A DNA stretch of 26,712 nt, from contig CAKQXY010000047.1 in the NCBI GenBank assembly GCA_934292725.1, positions 1 through 26,712 on the forward strand. The letters run 5' to 3'. Source of the stretch: an uncultured Lachnospiraceae bacterium. GTDB taxonomy: Bacteria > Bacillota > Clostridia > Lachnospirales > Lachnospiraceae. Shown piece by piece: positions 22,201 to 26,712 of this stretch. The notes below the pieces were generated by a model. It saw nothing but the letters and a program-made list of their open reading frames with translations, made no database searches and was not told where the DNA came from. Both the position numbers and the translations under genes were made by a program. The first letter of the stretch is position 1, and each line of letters opens with the position of its first letter.

Positions 22201-23010
22201 CTATTCTAGTCTCGTTATCCTCTCAGAAAGAAGATATGCCGTTATATAAATAAAAAGGCACACTGTCATAATCATCTTTCCTGTCATCGTCTCATACATT
22301 ACACTAAGCAGCTGCGGTGATGTAACAGATAAATATAAAAGGATTCCCACTGGCATCAAATTCATAATCTTTTGTTCTAGCTTTTTCCCTGCAAGCATTG
22401 TCTCGATCTGAGACTGTGTCTGCACTTTCAATACAAGCTGACTGGCGATTTTCTGCAAAATAAATGGCATTGATGCACCACTTCTCTTGGCAAGCACAAA
22501 AGCTTTTGCAAATTCTTTTACTTCCTCTATCTCACATACATATGCAAATGACAGCCATACCTGCTCAGCAGGTTCTCCCAAACTCATTCTTGTAAGCATT
22601 GTTTGCATAACTTGAACCATATAAGCAGTTTCTCCTTCCATCATAGAAAGCTGCTCAGAAGCCTCCTGCATTGCATTCTCTGCAGAATGACCAGTCCGAA
22701 GTGCGCCAGATAACAATTGAATTAATTCTTGAAATTCACGCCTTATACGCTGTATTTGCTTTTCATGCAGCGATTTCCTAGTCCATTTAAAGAAAAAGCA
22801 AAGAAACGGCAGCATTGAAATAAATCCTGGCAAAAAATCATGATAAAAAATATAAGTAAGCCCTAACCAGCCTGCTGCTCCCGCAGTTCCATACAAAAGC
22901 TTTTCTTTAAATCCTAATACCTCAGGAAGACAGTACAATTCCTGCGCTCTTAAGTTTTTCGCAGTTTTTAAGTGAATGAACCGCCTCGAGTTTTCCTGTG
23001 ATCTTTCCAT
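22201..23010 (-). CDS. tadB: TadB-like type II secretion F-domain protein
   Basis: A 269-residue partner of TadC in the assembly platform. Two N-terminal membrane helices (about 40-75) precede the T2SF domain, seen as RREFQELIQLLSGALRTGHS, FAYVCEIEEVKEFAKAF and AKRSGASMPFILQKIA, and two C-terminal helices end in LSERITRLE. The ATG at 23010 has GGGGG 6 nt upstream. This start lies 89 nt inside the end of tadA, in another frame, a long same-strand overlap. The first conserved residues appear after about codon 20, so a later start cannot be excluded, but none has a better site. Confidence 0.85.
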   Translation of the reverse strand: MERSQENSRRFIHLKTAKNLRAQELYCLPEVLGFKEKLLYGTAGAAGWLGLTYIFYHDFLPGFISMLPFLCFFFKWTRKSLHEKQIQRIRREFQELIQLLSGALRTGHSAENAMQEASEQLSMMEGETAYMVQVMQTMLTRMSLGEPAEQVWLSFAYVCEIEEVKEFAKAFVLAKRSGASMPFILQKIASQLVLKVQTQSQIETMLAGKKLEQKIMNLMPVGILLYLSVTSPQLLSVMYETMTGKMIMTVCLFIYITAYLLSERITRLE

Positions 23011-24214
23011 CCACAACCCCCGTTTCCTGAAATTGATACAGTACTGACAATGTTACGTTTCCTTTTTCGTCAAGACCAGTAACTTCCTGAATAGAAAGTA
23101 CCTTTCGGGAACGATCTCGTAAACGCCCCAAATGAATTACAATATCAATTGCTGAAGCAATTTGTCCCCTTATTGCTGCAAGCGGAAGTTCTACTCCCAT
23201 TAAAACCATTGTTTCAAGACGCGTCATCATATCCTGTGCACTATTGGCATGACCCGTTGAAAGTGAACCATCATGACCAGTATTCATCGCTTGAAGCATA
23301 TCTAGCGCAGCCGCATCTCGTACTTCTCCGACAACGATCCGATCAGGACGAATACGCAGACTATTTCTAATCAAGTCCCGAATTGTCACTTCGTATTTTC
23401 CTTCCTGACTTGCATTTCTTGACTCTAAGCGAACAAGATTTTGGATATGATATAAACGAAGCTCTGCAGAATCTTCTATCGTGACAACACGCTCCTGATC
23501 AGGAATATACTCCGCAAGTGCTCCCAAAAATGTGGTCTTTCCCGAGCCAGTTCCTCCTGAGATAAATATATTGTAGCGCGCTCGCACCAGATTCGCTAAA
23601 AATTGCGCTACATCCTCCGATAATGCTCCCCATTTTATTAGTTGATGCATATCAGGAGGATGCTTTGCAAATCGTCGGATCGTAAGAATTGGACCATTGA
23701 GTGCAATGGGAGGAAGAATAATATTTACTCGCGATCCATCCTCAAGGCGGGCATCTGCCATTGGATTTGCCTCATTTACCCGGCGATTTACTTTCGCTAC
23801 AATTTGCTGAATTACATCCTCTAATTTCTCCTGCGATGAAAATGCCTTAGGAAAACGAACTAACTCGCCCTGTTTTTCCACATAAATCTGGTTGTAACCA
23901 TTGACCATGATCTCTGTCACTTCCGGGTCATCTAATGCTTCACTTAATACATCCAGCCTTCGAAATGAATCATACAATGCCTGTCTTAGCTGCATTAAAA
24001 TCCGCACTGAAAATTGTTTTCTATACTGCGGCATCATCAAAACCTCATCGATTCTTACATATAATTCATCATCTGTCAGCTCTCTTGTCATATCAAGATG
24101 CTCCACTACATGAGTACGCAGCAGTCCCAAAAGATTTTGCTGTTGCTTTCCATTCTCTTCATTAGTGCTTCTTTGATCTTTCAGCAAAAACAACTCCTCA
24201 TCGCTTTTTTTCAT
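22922..24214 (-). CDS. tadA: TadA/CpaF-type secretion ATPase
   Basis: Hexameric ATPase that powers Flp pilus assembly at the cytoplasmic face of the TadB/TadC platform. All motifs of the VirB11/GspE class are present in 430 residues: N-terminal helical domain, NEANPMADARLEDGSRVNI (148-166), Walker A GGTGSGKTT (220-228), the acidic box TIEDSAEL (245-252), Walker B IVVGEVRD (293-300) and the His box TGHDGSLSTGHANS (312-325). The ATG at 24214 lies 5 nt after the upstream stop, with GAGTGG as its ribosome site inside that gene's last codons. The C-terminal 29 codons overlap tadB. Confidence 0.95.
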   Translation of the reverse strand: MKKSDEELFLLKDQRSTNEENGKQQQNLLGLLRTHVVEHLDMTRELTDDELYVRIDEVLMMPQYRKQFSVRILMQLRQALYDSFRRLDVLSEALDDPEVTEIMVNGYNQIYVEKQGELVRFPKAFSSQEKLEDVIQQIVAKVNRRVNEANPMADARLEDGSRVNIILPPIALNGPILTIRRFAKHPPDMHQLIKWGALSEDVAQFLANLVRARYNIFISGGTGSGKTTFLGALAEYIPDQERVVTIEDSAELRLYHIQNLVRLESRNASQEGKYEVTIRDLIRNSLRIRPDRIVVGEVRDAAALDMLQAMNTGHDGSLSTGHANSAQDMMTRLETMVLMGVELPLAAIRGQIASAIDIVIHLGRLRDRSRKVLSIQEVTGLDEKGNVTLSVLYQFQETGVVDGKITGKLEAVHSLKNCEKLKSAGIVLSS

Positions 24215-24219
24215 TTTAA

Positions 24220-25230
24220 TTACCACTCGCTCTTTATCAAATTGCGCACATAATCTCCGGCTTCTCCCCACAGGGCATATTCTAACCGTTCCTTCATTGT
24301 TCCATTTTGCGCACACTGAGGCAATGTTACAACCTGCATACGCTGTAAAAGCTCATCACTGCCATTTTTCTCCAACCAAAGCTCAAAACGTCTTTGCTGA
24401 TCTTTTGCCAAACGTTCTGAAAGCACTGGCACATATAGCTGAGAACACATCAAAAATATCGAATCTGCAAGCCACAGCTTTGATCCAATATCTAAAACAA
24501 TCGCTGCATATTCTGTCTCCTGCGCAATTTTTAAAATCAACTGGCTCCATTCTTCTGGCTGTATTGCACATAGATCCTCTGGACAATTCATTCCGGTAAG
24601 CACATCAACTCCATGCCAGTGTGATACAAGTACAGGCAATTTTTCCTTTAATTTTTGCCTTTGCCAGTAAAAATAGGCATCCGATAGCGTTCCTTTTTCA
24701 CCTTGCTCCTCTGATGCATTCTCTTCTTCATCCCAAAACGGCAATTCATCAAAACCAATATACAAGACTGACCGCTTACGCGCCAGTAACTCCCCAAGCA
24801 AAAGAGAAAACGTTGTCTTTCCACATCTTCCCACTGGAGAATACACACCATATATAGGACACGATTCCTGCATTACTGGACTGTCTCGTTTCTCATGATC
24901 ACTCATATGCTGCATCAATTGATTTAACAGTTGATCCGTGGGCTGATATTTATAAATATGGTTTCCCTTCTGATCACGTGCCTGATCCTTATGTTCAGTT
25001 AAATATAAAACATCCTGCGTTTTCTTGCACATATCACCATATGATTCCAGGCTGCTTTCTTCAGAAAGAAGAAGAAGCTGCGGTGTATGCCCCTGAAGGT
25101 AAGCTGTCAGCTTATCTTCCTGTGAAAATACCTGCACTTCAAATGGCATATTTTCCTTGCGGTTTACATATTCTGCAAGATTTTTTCCATACGCCTCTTC
25201 CTGCTCATACATTGCCACTACTTTTTTCAT
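24220..25230 (-). CDS. TadZ/CpaE-like ParA-type ATPase
   Basis: First gene of the tad operon, 336 residues. Residues 1-115 look like an atypical receiver domain (VVAMYEQEEA..., strand LLLLSEESS). A MinD/ParA-like domain follows, with P-loop YSPVGRCGKTTFSLLLG (130-146), VLYIGFDE, and the Walker B-like IVLDIGSKLW. The P-loop has GKT but lacks the early signature lysine of the deviant Walker A (KGGxGKT). CpaE/TadZ proteins place the machine at a cell site, and members with degenerate ATPase motifs are known. GGAG lies 11 nt before the ATG at 25230; a GTG at 25236 has better spacing. The gap to tadA is 5 nt. Confidence 0.82.
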   Translation of the reverse strand: MKKVVAMYEQEEAYGKNLAEYVNRKENMPFEVQVFSQEDKLTAYLQGHTPQLLLLSEESSLESYGDMCKKTQDVLYLTEHKDQARDQKGNHIYKYQPTDQLLNQLMQHMSDHEKRDSPVMQESCPIYGVYSPVGRCGKTTFSLLLGELLARKRSVLYIGFDELPFWDEEENASEEQGEKGTLSDAYFYWQRQKLKEKLPVLVSHWHGVDVLTGMNCPEDLCAIQPEEWSQLILKIAQETEYAAIVLDIGSKLWLADSIFLMCSQLYVPVLSERLAKDQQRRFELWLEKNGSDELLQRMQVVTLPQCAQNGTMKERLEYALWGEAGDYVRNLIKSEW

Positions 25231-25314
25231 ATGCACACTTTCTCCTTTCTTTTTCACTGGTATTTTTACCACTAAAATTTCATTCATAATAAATTAAAAT
25301 TTACTGATGAGCAC

Positions 25315-25342
25315 ATTTTAACAGATTGATAGTTAAAGTCAA
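25315..25342 (-). promoter_or_regulatory. Sigma-A promoter of the tad operon
   Basis: On the minus strand TTGACT (25337-25342), 16-nt spacer, TGT-TAAAAT with extended -10 (25315-25320), leaving a leader of about 80 nt before the first ATG. Short or negative gene spacing downstream supports a single operon of ten genes reaching 15916. Confidence 0.7.
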
Positions 25343-25374
25343 TGTTTTTTCTATTTATTTAATAATAAGTATCC

Positions 25375-25396
25375 ATATTGTATGCATAATACATAT
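25375..25396. promoter_or_regulatory. Dyad-symmetric AT-rich site upstream of the tad promoter
   Basis: Near-palindrome with arms atat-t-gtat (25375-25383) and atacatat (25389-25396) around gcata, centred about 45 nt upstream of the -35 box. The position would suit an activator. It lies in AT-rich DNA, so it may be chance. Confidence 0.25.
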
Positions 25397-25425
25397 TGTG
25401 TAAGTTTATATTTTTACTTTTACAC

Positions 25426-25472
25426 AAAAAAAGCCTTACCTACCCCAATATTTTAGAGTAGAAAGGCTTTTT
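25426..25472 (-). terminator. Intrinsic terminator after the dihydrouridine synthase gene
   Basis: Arms aaaaagcctt (25428-25437) and aaggcttttt (25463-25472), with ctac/gtag extending the stem. On the minus strand it starts 15 nt after the stop at 25488 and ends in a run of seven T residues. The opposite side is also T-rich, so it may work both ways. Confidence 0.85.
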
Positions 25473-25487
25473 AATTTTACATTATTT

Positions 25488-26453
25488 TTAATTATATTCT
25501 CGAAAAATCGCATCCGATGCAATTTTATATTCTCTCACAGAATTAGACTTTTTAATCTGTTTCAATAGCTTAGGCGACGCCTGGATACCATTTCCCAGAT
25601 AAACCCACAACTCCTTCATTTTAAATAATACATTGCGATCTCCTGACATCTCCTCACAATATCCGTCTAAAATCGCATCATGAAATTTCTTTAATCGTTC
25701 AGATGACAGCGTTTTCTCCACGTTTCTTTTTTCGCTAACGCCTTCTTCCATTTCATGATTAATCTCTTCTGCAAGAGCAGGATTCATAAGTAAACCACGA
25801 CCTAGCATAACACCTTTTGTCTTTATCCCAAGACTACCCTTTATTTCATTCCACTTATCCACAAAATGAATATCTCCATTATAAAAAATTGGGGATAAGC
25901 TATGCTCTTTTGCATACTGATAAGCGTTCATATGAGGATAACCTTTATAAAAATCCTGCAATAAGCGAGGATGAATAATCAAATGATCAATAGGAAACTG
26001 ATTAAACAGTGTTACTAACTGTGGCCACTCCTCCTCTGATGAAACGCCAATCCTTGTTTTTACTGAAATCTTCATTCTAGTTTTTGAGTATATTTGATCC
26101 AAAAATTTGCTTAACTCTTCTGGATATGCTAAAAAACCTGCTCCACGTCCTTTTGCAGTTACTGTCCCAGATGGACATCCTAAATTGAGATTCACCTCTC
26201 GATATCCATATTCATACAATTGTTTTTCAATTTCCAAGAAATCATCAGCACGATTGGTCAGAATTTGCGGAATCACATGCATTCCCTCATTATGTTCTGG
26301 CAGCACATCATGGCGTTCACGACTTCCTAATTTCTTATTTGAAATAAATGGCGTATAGTAGGTATCAAGCGGTGCAAAATATGCATGATGCGCCCTACGA
26401 TAGACATAACCTGTCAATCCTTCCATAGGTGCCATTGAAATCTGATACTTCAT
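25488..26453 (-). CDS. tRNA-dihydrouridine synthase
   Basis: FMN-dependent enzyme that reduces uridines in tRNA D-loops. The 321-residue TIM barrel shows the start SMAPMEGLTGYVYRR, the catalytic-cysteine motif NLNLGCPSGTV with Cys93, KISVKTRIGV, HLIIHPRL, the FYNGDI strand and the phosphate-binding VMLGRGLLMNPAL. All key features of the Dus family are intact. AAGGAG lies 9 nt before the ATG. It sits just downstream of an rRNA operon end carrying tRNA-Met. Which D-loop position it modifies cannot be told from this sequence. Confidence 0.93.
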   Translation of the reverse strand: MKYQISMAPMEGLTGYVYRRAHHAYFAPLDTYYTPFISNKKLGSRERHDVLPEHNEGMHVIPQILTNRADDFLEIEKQLYEYGYREVNLNLGCPSGTVTAKGRGAGFLAYPEELSKFLDQIYSKTRMKISVKTRIGVSSEEEWPQLVTLFNQFPIDHLIIHPRLLQDFYKGYPHMNAYQYAKEHSLSPIFYNGDIHFVDKWNEIKGSLGIKTKGVMLGRGLLMNPALAEEINHEMEEGVSEKRNVEKTLSSERLKKFHDAILDGYCEEMSGDRNVLFKMKELWVYLGNGIQASPKLLKQIKKSNSVREYKIASDAIFREYN

Positions 26454-26505
26454 GAAATTAATCTCCTTTTTACTTTTATTTTCAGCAGAATGCGTGAACT
26501 AGTAA

Positions 26506-26536
26506 ACAAAAAAGCTACCACTTTTCAGTGATAGCT
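26506..26536 (-). terminator. Intrinsic terminator of the rRNA/tRNA-Met operon
   Basis: On the minus strand the stem AGCTATCACT/AGTGGTAGCT (one G-T pair) closes a GAAA tetraloop (26513-26536). It is followed by TTTTTTGTTT. It begins 9 nt after the tRNA 3' end. Confidence 0.9.
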
Positions 26537-26544
26537 AAAGCAAA

Positions 26545-26618
26545 TAGCGGAAGGGAGATTTGAACTCTCGACACCACGGGTATGAACCGTGTGCTCTAGC
26601 CAGCTGAGCTATTCCGCC
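26545..26618 (-). tRNA. tRNA-Met (CAT), elongator type
   Basis: A 74-nt cloverleaf on the minus strand. The acceptor GGCGGAA (26612-26618) pairs with TTCCGCT with a terminal G-U. The D arm is AGCTCAGCTGGCTAGAGC. The anticodon stem CACGG/CCGTG holds loop TTCATAC with anticodon CAT, and the T loop is TTCAAAT. CCA is not encoded. Similarity to the Bacillus elongator tRNA-Met, including the terminal G-U pair, argues against an initiator (which would have an unpaired first base) and against a lysidine-modified tRNA-Ile. Confidence 0.93.
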
Positions 26619-26701
26619 ATACTATAAAGGCATTTCTGTACCTTCAAAACTGCACACAAACTTTTCATCTCAAACCTATTACCATTTCCTACCCTGACCT
26701 T

Positions 26702-26712
26702 TTGGTCAAGCC
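26702..26712 (-). rRNA. 23S rRNA, extreme 3' end (partial)
   Basis: Read on the minus strand the window edge begins GGCTTGACCAA, matching the conserved 3' terminus of 23S rRNA (GAGGCTTAACC-type) that pairs with its 5' end. The downstream spacer contains GTGTGCAGTTTTGAAGGTAC, typical of Clostridia rRNA operons. Only about 11 bases are visible, so the call depends on this short match. Confidence 0.6.

Noticed and set aside
15916..25342. Type II secretion or competence system
   Set aside because: The VirB11/CpaF-type ATPase, separate TadB and TadC, short peptidase without methylase and Flp-type pilin identify a Tad system.
26545..26618. CAT-anticodon tRNA as initiator or lysidine tRNA-Ile
   Set aside because: The first base pairs (G-U) with the 3' arm and the overall sequence matches elongator tRNA-Met.

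Overview
The window looks like chromosomal DNA from a low-GC, spore-forming Clostridia species, most likely a Lachnospiraceae member. The basis is a DUF5711 protein, a TSCPD small protein next to murG, a DUF5702/DUF6382-type tad locus, a YyaC spore-protease homologue and AT-rich Gram-positive signals (strong AGGAGG-type ribosome sites, TTGACA/TATAAT promoters). This placement comes from recognising families by eye, not from a database search.

Left end (1-1470): an eroded accessory patch. It holds the 3' end of an Rpn-family nuclease gene, the tail of a family-2 glycosyltransferase with a frameshift, a MntA-type nucleotidyltransferase antitoxin beside a HEPN toxin that has lost its N-terminal half, and three related GC-rich palindromic hairpins between them. 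Next come transketolase and a DUF3237 + alpha/beta-hydrolase fusion protein, each with its own promoter. A C-terminal remnant of a sugar-ABC solute-binding protein ends exactly at an 81-bp imperfect palindrome.

Middle (5.3-15.8 kb): mostly envelope and housekeeping genes. There is a membrane-anchored DUF5711 protein, a LysM protein whose cytoplasmic domain looks like a degenerate JAB/MPN fold, yyaC read divergently, a repeat-bearing coiled-coil membrane protein that overlaps yyaC tail to tail by 158 bp, an unrecognised 89-residue protein, a three-TM membrane protein, a TSCPD-murG operon behind a promoter with phased T-tracts, a HIT protein, a sensorless histidine kinase and a rhomboid protease.

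Right part (15.9-25.3 kb): one ten-gene minus-strand operon for a Tad (Flp-type) pilus or secretion machine. In transcription order it encodes a TadZ/CpaE-like ATPase, TadA, TadB, TadC, Flp pilin, a DUF5702 pseudopilin-like protein, a TadE/G-like protein with two Cys/His repeats, a prepilin peptidase, TadE and a DUF6382 membrane protein. A good promoter lies upstream at 25315-25342. TadA would power assembly on the TadB/TadC platform, the peptidase would mature Flp and possibly the pseudopilins, and TadZ would localise the machine. The least described parts are the roughly 190-residue domain inserted in TadC, the Cys/His repeats, and the DUF6382 protein without an FHA domain.

Right end (25.4-26.7 kb): a tRNA-dihydrouridine synthase, then the tail of an rRNA operon read on the minus strand (23S 3' end, elongator tRNA-Met, terminator).
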